A stretch of 64,000 nucleotides of DNA from Globisporangium splendens (GCA_006386115.1 VFIW01000097.1:62001-126000); one strand, 5' to 3'. Counted from the first letter of the stretch, positions 34,676 to 45,925 are shown. The notes: generated from the letters alone by a model not told the origin. Numbers and translations are program-made.

Positions 34676-35683
34676 TTACAGCAATTCCTTTCGGAGGACG
34701 ATCTTCCGGCGCTTGTACGGTGCCACATCTTCAAGTTTGGATGTCTGATCCAACGGCTCAGCAACCGCATCGGTCTCTGCTACTGGTGAGCTCTCTGGTG
34801 CGACGGTAGCGGCTGCGGCAGTCACATTGTGTTCGCTAGTCTCTGCTGCAATAGTAGCATCAGCGCCAGCGACAGGAAATGAAGACTCCAAGCGTTGAAG
34901 CATCCCAAGCAGCAGATTTTGACCGTCCATCAGGCGATGGATCTGCTGCGACAACTCCGCGAACCGCTGATCGACCGAGTTCATCCACTCGGCTGAAGCC
35001 ATTCGCATCGTCCCCTGGCTTGCAGCATCCACAGCCGAAGCAAGAGGAAGGGATCGCTTGACGGCATTACTCGGACTCGCTGTCGTCGTCGCGGAAGCGC
35101 TGTTCTTTGCCGCTTGGGACGAGGCTCTTCGCAGCTTTGCGTTGGTGTCGGCACTATTCTCTTCTTCATCTTCGTCGCCACCGACTTTGTTCGGTCGTCG
35201 CACGACCAGATTCCTGCGGATCTTGAACCGCGCGAGCCACCCGCTGGACGCCTTGAACGCGCTCTCGTCGTCCGCGCGCAACTCCGGATGCATCTCGCGA
35301 AAGATCAGCATAGCCTTGTCCTTGATGTCCTTGTCCTTCACGTGCACGCCCTGCGCGTTCTGCTCGAGCACCCAGTTGCCCAGCTCATTTTCCAGCGCTG
35401 TGTACGCGGATTTGCGTCCGCATCCGTCCAATCGGAACGCCTGGCGCGCAGCGTGGCCGCCTTTCATAGCCAGCGAGGCGAGCATCTGCGGCTTCTTGGA
35501 GACCCAGTCCATGACGTTGGACTTGCTGATCCCATACTGACGCGCCAGCGCCTCGAAGCCCCTGCCGTGCACGTTCGGCTCGTACTGACTGGCCACCTCC
35601 AGCTTGAACTCGAGGTTGTACTGGTTGCGCTGCTTCTTGGGCGTCGCGGCAACGGCGCCACTATTGCCAAGTGCTGCTGCCAT
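34676..35683 (-). CDS. CENPB-type HTH DNA-binding protein (Pogo/Tigger-derived)
   Basis: A 335-residue single-exon protein. The N-terminus (about 18-75) is a Psq-like helix-turn-helix (NLEFKLEVASQYE through ARQYGISKSNVMDWV); residues about 85-165 are a CENPB-type HTH ending in GWLARFKIRRNLVVRR. An acidic, Ala/Ser-rich linker follows, then a short coiled coil (SVDQRFAELSQQIHRLM) and a basic end (YKRRKIVLRK). No DDE nuclease domain follows, so this is likely a domesticated derivative of a Pogo/Tigger transposase used as a nuclear DNA-binding factor, or a truncated transposase; the intact frame favours the former. Neither terminal inverted repeats nor target duplications were noticed around it. 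Confidence 0.75.
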   Translation of the reverse strand: MAAALGNSGAVAATPKKQRNQYNLEFKLEVASQYEPNVHGRGFEALARQYGISKSNVMDWVSKKPQMLASLAMKGGHAARQAFRLDGCGRKSAYTALENELGNWVLEQNAQGVHVKDKDIKDKAMLIFREMHPELRADDESAFKASSGWLARFKIRRNLVVRRPNKVGGDEDEEENSADTNAKLRRASSQAAKNSASATTTASPSNAVKRSLPLASAVDAASQGTMRMASAEWMNSVDQRFAELSQQIHRLMDGQNLLLGMLQRLESSFPVAGADATIAAETSEHNVTAAAATVAPESSPVAETDAVAEPLDQTSKLEDVAPYKRRKIVLRKELL

Positions 35684-36086
35684 TATGATGGTGCTGTGGG
35701 GGCCGTTCTATTCGGAAACGGATGGGCAACTGACGTGCCTTGTAAGCGAGGGAGCAGCTCTGCACACATTCTGGTCACCGACGCACGATCATTGGCTAAA
35801 ATTAAAAGTAAGAGATCGCCAGTCGCCTTTCAATTTGCTGAAACTGATCATTAATTTGAAGTTTCTTTCTGGAAAAAGGATGATTCGTAGAAAATAAGCA
35901 TATGATAATCTTATTGGTCAAAGAGAGCGGAATCAGCGCCGTCTCTCGCTCTCGAGAAATGTTGAACGCGCATGATTGTGTGTGAGAAAGAAGAGAAAGC
36001 ACAGCAGCTACAAGCAGGAACGCTCTCTCTCTCTCTCTCTGCGTACTCCCCCCCCCTCTCTATTCTCGCCCATATACGCAGCAGCC
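35684..36086. promoter_or_regulatory. Divergent promoter region with CT and C runs
   Basis: Between the CENPB-HTH gene (minus) and the RING gene (plus). A (CT)9 run at 36023-36040 and a run of about ten C at 36048-36057 lie within the 5' leader of the RING gene; a Tyr/Leu-poor AT-rich zone spans 35800-35960. Confidence 0.45.
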
Positions 36087-37161
36087 ATGGACGTCAGAGC
36101 TGCGTCGCCGCAGCATCGCGCCGTCGATATCCCCGGCGGCAACGTGGGCGTCGGTGGAGCGCCACAGCCCGGCAGTGGCAGTTTGTCGCCCGAGTCACGC
36201 ACGCGGCTGCTGGTGCGCGATCCAGCGCTGAACGAAGAAGCGCACGCAGTGCGCATGAACGTGCTCAACAGCAGTGTCCAAGAGGCACGTGATGCGCGCA
36301 ACACGCGGCTGATCATGTGGGTGATCACGCTCGTGAACCTGCCGCAGATCATCGCCGCCGCGATCATCATGGGGCTCACGTGGAAGGACGAGACGCTCTG
36401 CTATCGGATCCAGATCTGGGTGCTGGTGCATACGATCCACTTGTCGCTCACGCTCTCCCTAGAGTGGGTGCTCTACTATTTAAATGGCGACGGAAGCAAC
36501 AGCACGATCCGGTTGCGAGAGCAGTACATGACGTATATCAGTCAGCTCAAGTACGGTCTCGATCTCGTGGGTCTGTTCTGGTTCCTCGTTGGGAACATGT
36601 GGGTGATTAGTGACAGCGCGCGCTGTGACGACGGGTCGATGATGTACCACTTGGCGCTCTGGATGATCATCATCTCGTATGCAAAGATCTTTTTGCCGTG
36701 CCTGCTGCTGCTCGCGCTGTTGCCCGTGATTTGCTTCTGCCTGCCGTGCGTGATTCGCCTACTGAGTCGTTTGCAAGACCCGATGCGAGGCAAAGGCGCT
36801 ACGAAAGATGTAAATTGGCGTTTATTTGTTCGTTCGCACGATGCTGTGATTGTCATTGCCTTAACTGACGCGTTGCATTTGTTTGTTTATTTCCTGGGTA
36901 CAGGTGATCAACCAGCTCACGACGCAAAAATTTCAACCCACGCAGTTTGCGCCGGAAGACTCCAGCTGCTGCATCTGCCTGAACGAGTACGAACCACTTC
37001 AGGACCTGCGGGTGCTGCCGTGCTCACACCATTTCCATAAGGAGTGCGTCGACGAATGGCTCATGGTCAACTCCACGTGTCCAACGTGCCGAACGTCCAT
37101 TTTCACTACCGATGCACCTGCGGCACACGGCACTGAAGACGACGTGATGAGAAACGTTTAA
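36087..37161 (+). CDS. Multi-pass membrane RING-H2 E3 ligase
   Basis: Two exons, 36087-36809 and 36904-37161, separated by a 94-nt GTAAAT...ACAG intron; the product is 326 residues. About four membrane spans lie at residues 75-95, 105-128, 155-175 and 190-225 (LIMWVITLVNLPQIIAAAII and following). The C-terminal RING-H2 finger reads CCICLNEYEPL, then VLPCSHHFHKEC and CPTCR, with the C3H2C3 ligands in place, so the protein should act as a membrane-anchored ubiquitin ligase. The lumenal or cytosolic target is unknown. The upstream in-frame Met at 35976 would add a low-complexity Ser/Leu stretch from the CT run and is rejected. Confidence 0.85.
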
Positions 37162-37321
37162 AGGGAGAAAGCAACAAGAAAGACTCGGAAATGAAGACGG
37201 CACAAAGGCGCGCAATCATGGTGTCTTGATATATATGTATTTGAATGGAGCGTGATATTTTACTTTAATTTGCAATGGGACGCATCGAATGGATTTCGGA
37301 TGATTTGCTTGTAGCCACATT

Positions 37322-38650
37322 TATGATGCGGGGTTAAAAGCCTTCGTGACCCGCTGGGACTCAGTCTCCACGAGTTGATCGCATTGTTTGAGCATTTCTG
37401 CAGAGAATCAATTTTTGAGCATGAGATAAAACTCCGCGTGATTCAGCTTTGCGATCTTGAGCTAAGAAAAGAGAGAAGATTGCGATCTCACCTTTGAGTT
37501 TCTTTGTGGTTTGTTGAATGAATGCATCCACGTCGTACGCTGAGCCGCTGTTCGACGGAATGAATGAATCTGCTGTGGCAAAACAGGCTATTTTGCTGAA
37601 CAAAGCATCTGGTGATCGATTTCAGAGAGCAGCCATGTGAAAAGTACCTGCTGAAATTGCCGACGACTTGTTCAACTGGCTGGAGTCCTCTGGAACTTTT
37701 GTCTTTGACGAAGCCGTGTCTTGGACGAGCTGGGCGAAGGCAACATTGAGATACGATCTATTAGAAGAGCAAAAGGTGTTGAATGGCCATCGGTTCGTAC
37801 ATGAAACAAGGCGACAGTTTCTCCGTTCAGTAGGAGGAGATTCGGAAAATGCTTTTGCAAGAGTGCCACCAGATCCTTGTTCGATGATACGGGGTTGTCT
37901 TGCAAGTGAAGGCTTCGAAGCAGAAGTAACTACAATTTGCAATGGTCAGATAGACTCAGAAGAGGAAGAACGAAACAGCTTTTTTCACCATACTTTGACA
38001 GCGAGCGAGCTGAAGTCGATCGTGGTGATCTGGTTGGCCTGATGAGCAAAGTCATTTTAGCATTGACTCAAATTAAGGCAACTGATAAAAGAAAAAAACT
38101 CAGCATTAGAATTCAAACGCACAGCGATGGAGAGCTCTTCTAGTCCCAGACAGCTCGGTATATCATCTGACAAATAGTTCACGCAAGTTGACGCATTGCT
38201 CCACTTTATACACCAAAAGTTGTCATTCTCACCCACGGACGTCAGCTCGTTGTGCGACAGGTTGAGAGACCTCAAAGATGCGAGGGACGGAAGTCCATCC
38301 AAATCTCGCAGCTGAAGAAATAAGGAGAACACATTTTAGCGTTTTCCACACAAAGAAACCTTACAGATCAGATGATGGCTCATGCAGTCACATTTACCTG
38401 ATTGTTTGCGAGATTGATTTCAGTCGTATTGACGCATTTTTCCAGGTGCGCGATCTGGTCAATGCCTGCATGCAAAGCGCCATTATTCATCGACAACTCA
38501 GCGAGCAGATTAAAGCATGGACGGCGACGTACCGGCGCTGAAGAGATCCAAGAGCGTGACGCAGCTGAGGTCGAAGTGCTTGCTTCGTCGCTTGATCAAG
38601 TCTTCGGACAGCTCCACGACTCTTACTGTTTTTCGATTAGCTGGTCTCGC
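37322..38650 (-). CDS. Intron-rich leucine-rich-repeat protein (5' end unresolved)
   Basis: At least nine small exons: about 38650-38533, 38465-38398, 38311-38233, 38166-38123, 38038-37994, 37929-37801, 37729-37648, 37572-37492 and 37398-37322. Every join keeps frame. The protein reads VELSEDLIKRRS, then repeats such as IDQIAHLEKCVNTTEINLAN, LPSLASLRSLNLSHNEL and CLGLEELSIAANQITTIDF, a cap (SLHLQDNPVSSNKDLVALLQ, then PNLLLLNGETV) and a C-terminal coiled coil (KKLKEMLKQCDQLVETES). This resembles SDS22/LRRC61-like cytosolic LRR proteins, which often serve as phosphatase or cytoskeletal adaptors; the exact orthologue is not known. Introns are 67-126 nt. The first exon with the start codon was not found, so the 5' border is approximate. 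Confidence 0.7.
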
Positions 38651-39070
38651 TGTGCCTGCTCATCAAATGCTTTTCAATTTCGGGACTGGTGTTGTCCTGT
38701 AAATAGTACTGCACGATGTGTTTTTGGTATCATTTTCAGTTTTAGTGAGGTATATTATGTTACGTCGAAAGCGAACATCGATACGAAATGTTGCGTGATT
38801 CTCACCTCAGCGAGAGACAAGAACCACAAGTCTCGAGGTCAACATGTTCAAGTACAAAGGATATGCTCATTGTTGGGAAGAATTCATTGAAGTAGTAAAG
38901 GTATCAACTGGCGTGATGGCGGCGTACGGCAGCAACAGTAAAGCGAGCCTTTAGCTAGACTTGGTTTGTAAAGCGCCTGGACTGTGGTATCGCCCAATAC
39001 GTCTTCAAGCAGCAAATCATACTTTCATCTTGGAAAAATACGCCTAGGGTCCACGAAACGAAATGCGTGC
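38651..39070. other. Intergenic
   Basis: Probably holds the missing first exon and promoter of the LRR gene. No further feature is recognised. Confidence 0.4.
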
Positions 39071-39502
39071 TTACGCGGAATCCGATCCCGAGTCCGAGGA
39101 GTCGTCCGAGCCATCATCGTCGCTCGCAGCGTCGGCATCGGGAGCGCTAGTGGCATCTTGCTCTGTGGTGTACACGCAGACGTTCTTGAGGAAATCCGCC
39201 GCAGTCACTGGTGCACTGCCGTTGACTGGGATGAGGCAGTCTGGGAGCTTGGCCTCGATCAAGTTGGAGATGGCCGTCGGGCAGCTGCGGCCGATGCACA
39301 CATGGCGCTGCACGTCGCCGGTTGGGTACTCGCCGAACGGGAAGAGTGTGTACCCCGTGTCGAGCTCGCACGTGTGGAGGATACCTCCCTGCTTGTCGAC
39401 GGCCGTGGCGATCGTGGCGAGCTCCTCGGGCGTGCAATCAGACACAGCGTTGGCGCGGGCGAACGCGACCACGAGCAGCGCGAGGGCAAAGCAGCTCTTC
39501 AT
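39071..39502 (-). CDS. Elicitin-like secreted protein with acidic tail
   Basis: A 143-residue protein with a signal peptide (MKSCFALALLVVAFARANA) and one elicitin-type domain. Six cysteines are spaced C-x21-C-x23-C-x4-C-x14-C-x19-C; the middle spacings (23, 4, 14) equal those of canonical elicitins, the outer ones are slightly shorter. Elicitins bind sterols and other lipids in the apoplast, and some trigger plant immunity; whether this one does is not known. After the domain comes a Ser/Asp tail (DDDGSDDSSDSGSDSA) and no GPI-type hydrophobic end, so it should be secreted and soluble. It is single-exon and isolated from other elicitin genes in this window. Confidence 0.8.
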   Translation of the reverse strand: MKSCFALALLVVAFARANAVSDCTPEELATIATAVDKQGGILHTCELDTGYTLFPFGEYPTGDVQRHVCIGRSCPTAISNLIEAKLPDCLIPVNGSAPVTAADFLKNVCVYTTEQDATSAPDADAASDDDGSDDSSDSGSDSA

Positions 39503-42500
39503 CGTTGTGTCTGTGCCTGTGTGTATGTACGTGCGTGTGTTCTGCGTCTGCGACGGAGGCTTCGCGAATGCTCGAGGGAGCTGTCAGCTTGAGGGTGGTA
39601 ACTTGCCCGTCATTCAGAGGTGCCGACCCAGCGTTTGACTGACCACTGTGCCATGTGCTGCTTGATTTATTGTGGTGCACTTTCCGCGTGTATCATGTGT
39701 TTTATCGATTAATAGAGGAACAATCAATATAAAACACGTCACAAAATTAAAAGTGATAAGGTCTTTTTGAAGAGGGTACTTGATTATAAAGGGTTGTGGA
39801 AACTGAATACCCGCACTGCCTCTTTTCTGGACGTGGACACATGTGGCTTGGGCGATGGCAATGTGCGCTCTCTGTCACTGTCGTGGAAGAAATGAAGGGG
39901 GTACAATGCCAACTTCTGTCATTTCCCTTTTGCATCCGATCCGCACAGGCGACTACGGGTGTATCAAGGGGAGCGTCAATCTGCAGTGAATGGAGCGACC
40001 TTTGTCCCGGCAAGCTCTTTTTTGGGATCAGCAAGCATTTCGGTGAGGTATTTCATTGGAATTGCGGTGAGTGAAGACGATTATTGAGTGCGCAGCTAGC
40101 GGAAGAAACCCTGGACCATGGTGATCCTTCCGATTCTTGAAAATCATGGAGTGCTTCTATAGATTTAGCTCCGGCTTACGCGAGGACTGTCCCATTTTGT
40201 GAACGAATGACTCGTCTCCGTGCTAGGATTCTCTGAGGTGCTGGACGTCGATGCCAGACAGTTTTGTCAGGGTATTAATGTTATAGCTACTCAATTTAGG
40301 ATATGCTGTGAGAAGCATCGAAGACTTCAGCACTACTGCGCTCACACGCCAATCTGACAATTCGCGGAGTGGATGAACGAGACAACCCATTCGCTCACTA
40401 TTCTGCCTCATCTCGCTGAGCGAGATATGCTCTTATTTCACTCACAACCGCGCCAATAGGTTGCGTGCAGTGATATGCATGCGCCAATGGCACTGGATAG
40501 GCAGATCAAACTTATTTTGTAGCGTCCTCGAGGCTGCGCTTTCCTCGCCGTTGCTTGCACACTGGGTGATCGTTTCTTGATCGTTCAACGCATTCTGTCA
40601 AGACACTACACACATCTGGGTGCTGGACGCTACCCCTTCAAGTTGAACCTGTACAGCAACCAGCTGGGGCAAGCAATCATGATTCGTGATACATTCCAGC
40701 CATTCAATTGTGCATGCAGCCCGGTTTGACTTTTTAATCTCTCCCCCAGGACAGTCATCGGGTGCTCTCGATCGATCCGACCTGGCAAATCTTGCAAGAA
40801 AATGTATGGCAATGGTTGGAGAAAAGGCAGATGCTGAGAGTTTGAACGATCGAATTGGACTAACCAGACGTCCAGGCATGCAAACTCAAGCGTAAGCAGA
40901 GTTAAATTCAAAAGCCTTCAACTCTCGACACTGTTTTCTGACATATGTGTCACATCCTGGGTAGATCTCATTGGAATGCGGAGAAATATGGGCACTTTCC
41001 CGTCGACAGTGATTCGTTCGTGGTTGCTCAGTCGCTAGAGTTGCTCTCAACTTCAGGGTGATCCGATCAGATGTAGAATGGAGCTCCTCTCGAGTCTTGA
41101 AACCTCAGAAGCGTCTCGAAAAGCTGAAGTAATGAAGCACTTCCAAACGAATCGCATTTGCGCGAATCTCATTAGTCATCTTGTGATCTCAAACGCGTAG
41201 AACGTGCTACCACATAAATGACGCCTCTGGTGCTCGTGACACGCAGAGCGCCTCTATGCACCAGTCCATGGCACCGGAACATTGTGTCATCTCTGCCCTG
41301 TTTCTTGCTGCGCGACGTTAAACAAGCGCCGCATTCACGCAACAACTGGCGTCTTCTAACACACTGCCGCAAATCTCGCTGCATGGCAGAAAAGGGTGCG
41401 GCGAGATCGGTGCGTGTACTGGAGGAACGCTGGTGCAGAAATCAATTGCAACGCAAGGAAACGACGGCAAGAATGGGGGTCGCGCACTCATCGCCCTTCC
41501 GGTGCAATCGTAAGCCGTTGAAGAAGTGTCGTGGCGCAATCAAACACTTAACGGCAAGCGAAAGATCGACGTAGATCCGGCGCATTCCTGCGATTCGCAA
41601 TGGTGTGTGTACATTTTCCATGGCCGCGTTTCTCTGCAAATCGCCACTCCAACCTTGTGCTTTCCACTGCCTGTTAAGTTCTGTCGGGATTACACGTTTT
41701 GTAATTGCTCGTGTTGCTCAGAAGTTGCCGTTCCCTGTTAGAAATGATTCAGAACCCAGAATGTCCAAACTTCAACTTTACCGTAGGGTCGGCATCACGG
41801 TACTGCTCCCCAAGTTCAAACAAGAGATGGGCGGGTCTTGCTTTGTTCAAATCAAATCCGCAGCTGGGAATCGAGTGCGACCACAGAAAAGGAGCAAACC
41901 CTCCAAATCTGCAGCATACGGTACAAACCAGTGCAGAAACTCGGACGTATGTTTACCACAGTCAGAGGGCAGAATTGAGAGTATCGTTCTTACCGCGTTT
42001 AATACCAAGATTATGCTGTGGTATTTCGAGCAAAGAATCATGTGCCTTTGGTTTCAAACTAATTACTCTGTGCAACAGCAAACTCGCAAAAAGCTAAAAT
42101 GGAAAGAAAAGAAGAAGGCTGACAGCATGTCTTTACTGCATCAGATCCTCCTTCGCCTCGTACGGTACTCTTTATCGTTTGGCTGAGGGGGGCGGCGTGC
42201 TTTAAGCGATCGGGCGGACTTGTTGACGTTTTCTGAAGTGCACGCCATCTCCCTTTGGAATTGCTATTCGACGCGTTTATACTGGTTTCAGTATGGGTCA
42301 AAATTGTGGAACTTTGAGCCTACTTCAACTGCACAGTGTAACGCATCCAAGTCTCAGCATGCGGACGCCAACATACACAGATCCTCTGGGATCGTGACGA
42401 CGCACATTGCCCACTGAATGACGCAGCGGACGACAGCCATGACGCGGTTGAGGTACCGGAAGCAGAGTCAAACGGTGGGACGCCGAGCTGCCAAACGCTC

Positions 42501-42749
42501 TTGAGAGTGGTCCCGCCCTTGCGCTCGGCAATCGCTCGAAACGCAAAGTTGAAGATCGGGAAGCTCAGCCATGTATGTTACGTTGAAGTGCGCGACTGAT
42601 ATCCCGTTGCTTCCCTCTCTGCTGACCCAGGCAGCCACGGTTTGAGCTCCAGAAGGTGTAGACAGGGAGTAGCTCTCGGTCTCTCGCTGAGGCTGTAACC
42701 AGATCCTGTGCACGGTTGTTTGGGGGTCCAAGGCAACTCTGACATGAGT
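39503..42749. other. Gene-poor 3.2-kb region
   Basis: No open frame here looks like a protein; the longest (41605-42186) has no domain, signal or homologue in the window. On the minus strand, 42330-42730 carries pieces of protein-like sequence in more than one frame (for example FNFAFRAIAERKGG and LRYLNRVMAVVRCVIQW), which could be a decayed gene, but no family is recognised. No terminal repeats or transposase motifs were seen. Confidence 0.45.
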
Positions 42750-42764
42750 TCATTCTCCAATTCG
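42750..42764 (+). promoter_or_regulatory. Oomycete Inr + FPR core promoter of MFS gene 1
   Basis: TCATTCTCCAATTCG matches the oomycete initiator (TCATTYY) joined to the flanking promoter region (CAWTTT-like, one mismatch). It lies 82 bases before the ATG at 42832. Confidence 0.6.
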
Positions 42765-42831
42765 CCGCGTCGAGCGCACTCGACACTTCCCAACAGCTTC
42801 TTCCGCTCTATTATCGTATTTCGTGCGAAAG

Positions 42832-44535
42832 ATGACTTTGAAGGGCGAAGATCGAGCGTCGGGGGTCCTCCTTCCGCCTACGAACACCACGTGCCCGCAA
42901 AAGGTGAAGGCGCGTATCAAGAAGCACTGGACCGTGCCTCAGAAGCACCGCACACCCGAGCAGGACGAGGCTGAGGGCTACCTGATCTCGTTCTACCTGG
43001 GCAAGAACCGCTACTGGTTTATGCGCAGCGTCAAATTTTCCCGATGGTACCTGTTCTTCGCGGCGTTCCTGATTCAGTTCTGCATCGGCTCGCTCTACTC
43101 CTGGTCCGTGCTCAACAAACCCCTCGACACGTTGCTGTACCACAATGCCAAAGCTGAAAAGGCCGTGAATGCGTTTTACACAGCAGTCGGTGTCTTCGGT
43201 ACGACGACGGCGATCATGGGTCCGTGGATCGAGCGCAATGGACCTCGCGCGGGTGTTCTCCTCGGAGCCAGCGCCTTTTTCACCGGGTACGTCATTGTCG
43301 CCATCTCGCTGCATTCCAAGTGGTCGGCGGGTTTGTACCTTGGCTACGGCGTCGTCTCTGCCTTCGGCATGGGCTTGTGCTACATCTCGCCTGTGTCAGC
43401 GCTTCAGAAATGGTTCCCAGACTACCGCGGCACGGCTGCTGGCTTCGCGGTCGGAGGGTACGGCGCTGGTTCCATTGTGTGGGGCAAGGCGTACTTGCCG
43501 ATCATCAACCTAGTGGGTTTGCCATCGTTGTTTCTCGTTGTTGGCGGGATCATGTTGTTCGTCCTTTTCTGCTGCGCCATCGTACTTCGCTCTCCACACC
43601 ACGAGTTCACGGCTGGCGGTCTCAACATCCACGGTGAAGCTGTCGATGAGGCTGAAGAGGCTTCGCGCCGAGGTGAAAAGTTCAGCGTCATGTCTTCGCA
43701 CGAGTACGAGTCGATCGTGACGCCGTCGGCACACGACCTCGAAGAAGCCGTGCACCCGACGACGACCGCACAGGCGATGGTGAAGAAGCTCACGCTGATT
43801 GACGCGATCAAGACAATCGACTTCAAGTTCTTGTACCTCATGTTCTTTGCCAACCAGTTGTTCGGTCTCATCGTTCTCTCCAAAGTCTCGAGTATGTGCG
43901 TTGATCTCTTCGGGAAAACCGCGTCACAGGGTGCTGATATTGTGTCTGTGAACGGCGCGTTCAACTCGATCGGCCGTGTAATGTTCCCTGTGATTTCGGA
44001 TGCGATCATCAAATTCTTCAAGGTCGAGCCGGCAAAAGGTCGCAAGATGATCTTCTGGTACGCGCTCGTCGCGCAGATGATCATCGTGGGCACGCTCCCG
44101 TACCTCATCCGCCGCAAAAACTTTACGCTGTTCTGCATCGAGACGTTCATCCTCACGGCGAGTTACGGCGGCGGCTTCGGCACGATCCCGTGTTTCCTGA
44201 CCGACATGTTCGGCGCGTTCAATATTGGCGCCATGCACGGCATCATCTTGACGTCCTGGTCCATTGGTGGCGTCGGCGGAGGCATGTCCTTCAACAGCGC
44301 GTACCGCAACGCGATCGCCGACGGCACTTCCCCGGCGGATGCGTACATCTCGGCATTCCACAAGATCTTGGCGATCCTCGTCATTGGCTTCTTCCTCAAC
44401 TTTTTCGTGCGCACGAACCCGCTCGATCGCTTTGCGCCAGGCTACCGCTACAGCATCTGCGGCAAGAAGGTGTTCCACATCAAGCCCAAGAAGCAAAACG
44501 AGGACCCGAACGTCTTGCTCTTGAACGACGCCTAA
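42832..44535 (+). CDS. MFS transporter, oxalate/formate antiporter type (copy 1)
   Basis: A 567-residue major facilitator protein of the OFA type with about 12 spans, the first at residue about 70 (WYLFFAAFLIQFCIGSLYSW). Family hallmarks are YSWSVLNKPL, GPWIERNGPRAG, LCYISPVSALQKWFPDYRG, TAAGFAVGGYGAGSIVWG in span 5, and SYGGGFGTIPCFLTDMFGAF in the second half. A 60-residue acidic loop (EAVDEAEEASRRGEK) separates the halves. These carriers exchange monocarboxylates or dicarboxylates; the substrate cannot be read from sequence. The N-terminal tail QKVKARIKKHWTVP is shared almost unchanged with copy 2. The next gene, at 47416, is a tandem paralogue. The true start is the ATG at 42832; a GTG three codons upstream is not a start. 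Confidence 0.9.
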   Translation: MTLKGEDRASGVLLPPTNTTCPQKVKARIKKHWTVPQKHRTPEQDEAEGYLISFYLGKNRYWFMRSVKFSRWYLFFAAFLIQFCIGSLYSWSVLNKPLDTLLYHNAKAEKAVNAFYTAVGVFGTTTAIMGPWIERNGPRAGVLLGASAFFTGYVIVAISLHSKWSAGLYLGYGVVSAFGMGLCYISPVSALQKWFPDYRGTAAGFAVGGYGAGSIVWGKAYLPIINLVGLPSLFLVVGGIMLFVLFCCAIVLRSPHHEFTAGGLNIHGEAVDEAEEASRRGEKFSVMSSHEYESIVTPSAHDLEEAVHPTTTAQAMVKKLTLIDAIKTIDFKFLYLMFFANQLFGLIVLSKVSSMCVDLFGKTASQGADIVSVNGAFNSIGRVMFPVISDAIIKFFKVEPAKGRKMIFWYALVAQMIIVGTLPYLIRRKNFTLFCIETFILTASYGGGFGTIPCFLTDMFGAFNIGAMHGIILTSWSIGGVGGGMSFNSAYRNAIADGTSPADAYISAFHKILAILVIGFFLNFFVRTNPLDRFAPGYRYSICGKKVFHIKPKKQNEDPNVLLLNDA

Positions 44536-45658
44536 GCCCGCAGAAGGGCACAGCGCTTCGTCTATCCAGCGAGTATTTTATCCGTTCCTCTCGTCGTGCC
44601 TTTATACTAGTCTACATTTGTACCTTCGTCCAGCCTTGCTAATATTGCTCTAATATCATGACTTATTCTCACTATTTTTTCTCTTTGCGTTCTTGTATGG
44701 ATATGCTCTTGAGCGCGTACTCAGTGAATGGAGCCACCAGCGTCGGATGATATCACGTCAGTCGGACGAACAGCGTGTATCCATTTCGCCAGACAGGGTC
44801 GGAACAAGACACGCGGTGGGATTGACGAACTGTGATATGGCGCTTGCGTTTCCCTTGATGATTGTGCGGCGACCACCAGAAGTGCGCTTTTTTCTTTTTC
44901 ATTAAGCAACACGCAGACATGTTTGACATACTCCAAAGAAACGCACATGCGTGACACGCATGCTAGCACGACATCCTGGTTATGGCAAACGACTAGGCGT
45001 CGCAGAAGCCATGAGTCAGCAACTTCTGACTATTGCATGTGAGTCATAGCATTCACGAGCAGATGACAGTCAACTTTGCGAGGTTCGAGCTGACAAAGCA
45101 CGCATTCCGCTCGGCAGACATCTATTGCGTTGATGTATTTTGGCATAGAAACATGCACTCTTGTGCAATGGACGAACAGTTCGGCTAGCGATCGGACGCC
45201 GGTACGGATTTCTTGGCAATGGCGCCGCAAGCTGACACCACTCCATTCAGTAGTGGTTTGGACTCGTGGACAGATTTCATCAGCTGCAAACGCGGCATAG
45301 TCACCACCAAGAATTACGATGGAAACGCAATGTCCGCATTTGCATCTTTGCACTCGCATTCGCACCGGAAACATGCACGTTTATGACCGCGCACGTCACA
45401 CCTCTGATTAAAAACAACCGGCACCACCGGCATGGACACTCCCATGCCATGCAAAAAAGATCGCGTTGTAAAACTACCAAAATGGCCGCATGAACCATGA
45501 CTGTTCTTTTGGTACTGCCGCGAACTCGGACCGTATTTAGTCGACGGCGACGCCTCCGTGTGGCATACTTGTAGATAAACTCCACATTTACCTTTATGCC
45601 CGCGGTTGTGCGAAAGTGTGCACGAGAGCAGGAAAACACAAGAATGGGGACAAAGAAA
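44536..45658. other. Intergenic between MFS copies, part 1
   Basis: Presumed 3' end of MFS copy 1 followed by 1 kb in which only short frames without protein character are seen. Confidence 0.4.
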
Positions 45659-45925
45659 TCACGATCGCATGGAAGAACCCTGCCGAGTTAACTGAGAGGG
45701 ACTGAGGATACCAAGAGCGCTGGAAACGCAATGTTGAGATTGGAAAGCGGCACTGAACCCACCGAGCGTCGTTCGGTGCGAAATGGCGGCGGAGCAGTTT
45801 GTTATAAAGGGGTTGATTGCACCTCGGGAACAGCCAATCGCTGGCAGCAGAATGATAGAAGCATCCGCCGAATTCACGCGAGACGCAATGGCGAGAAGCA
45901 GCGAGAAGACAAAGACGGCTCTCAT
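45659..45925 (-). CDS. Possible small secreted protein
   Basis: An 88-residue frame with a good signal peptide (MRAVFVFSLLLAIASRVNSA), followed by about 65 residues with three cysteines and no known motif; no RxLR. The frame is open upstream to 46105, but the Met at 45925 gives the signal peptide. It could be a short effector-like gene, the first exon of a larger gene or the remnant of one. No paralogue exists in the window and no initiator motif was found upstream. Confidence 0.4.
   Translation of the reverse strand: MRAVFVFSLLLAIASRVNSADASIILLPAIGCSRGAINPFITNCSAAISHRTTLGGFSAAFQSQHCVSSALGILSPSQLTRQGSSMRS

Noticed and set aside
35976..36086. N-terminal extension of the RING gene
   Set aside because: It would translate the CT run into a Ser/Leu tract; the ATG at 36087 fits better.
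41605..42186. 193-codon plus-strand frame in the gene-poor region
   Set aside because: No domain, signal or homologue, and no initiator motif upstream.
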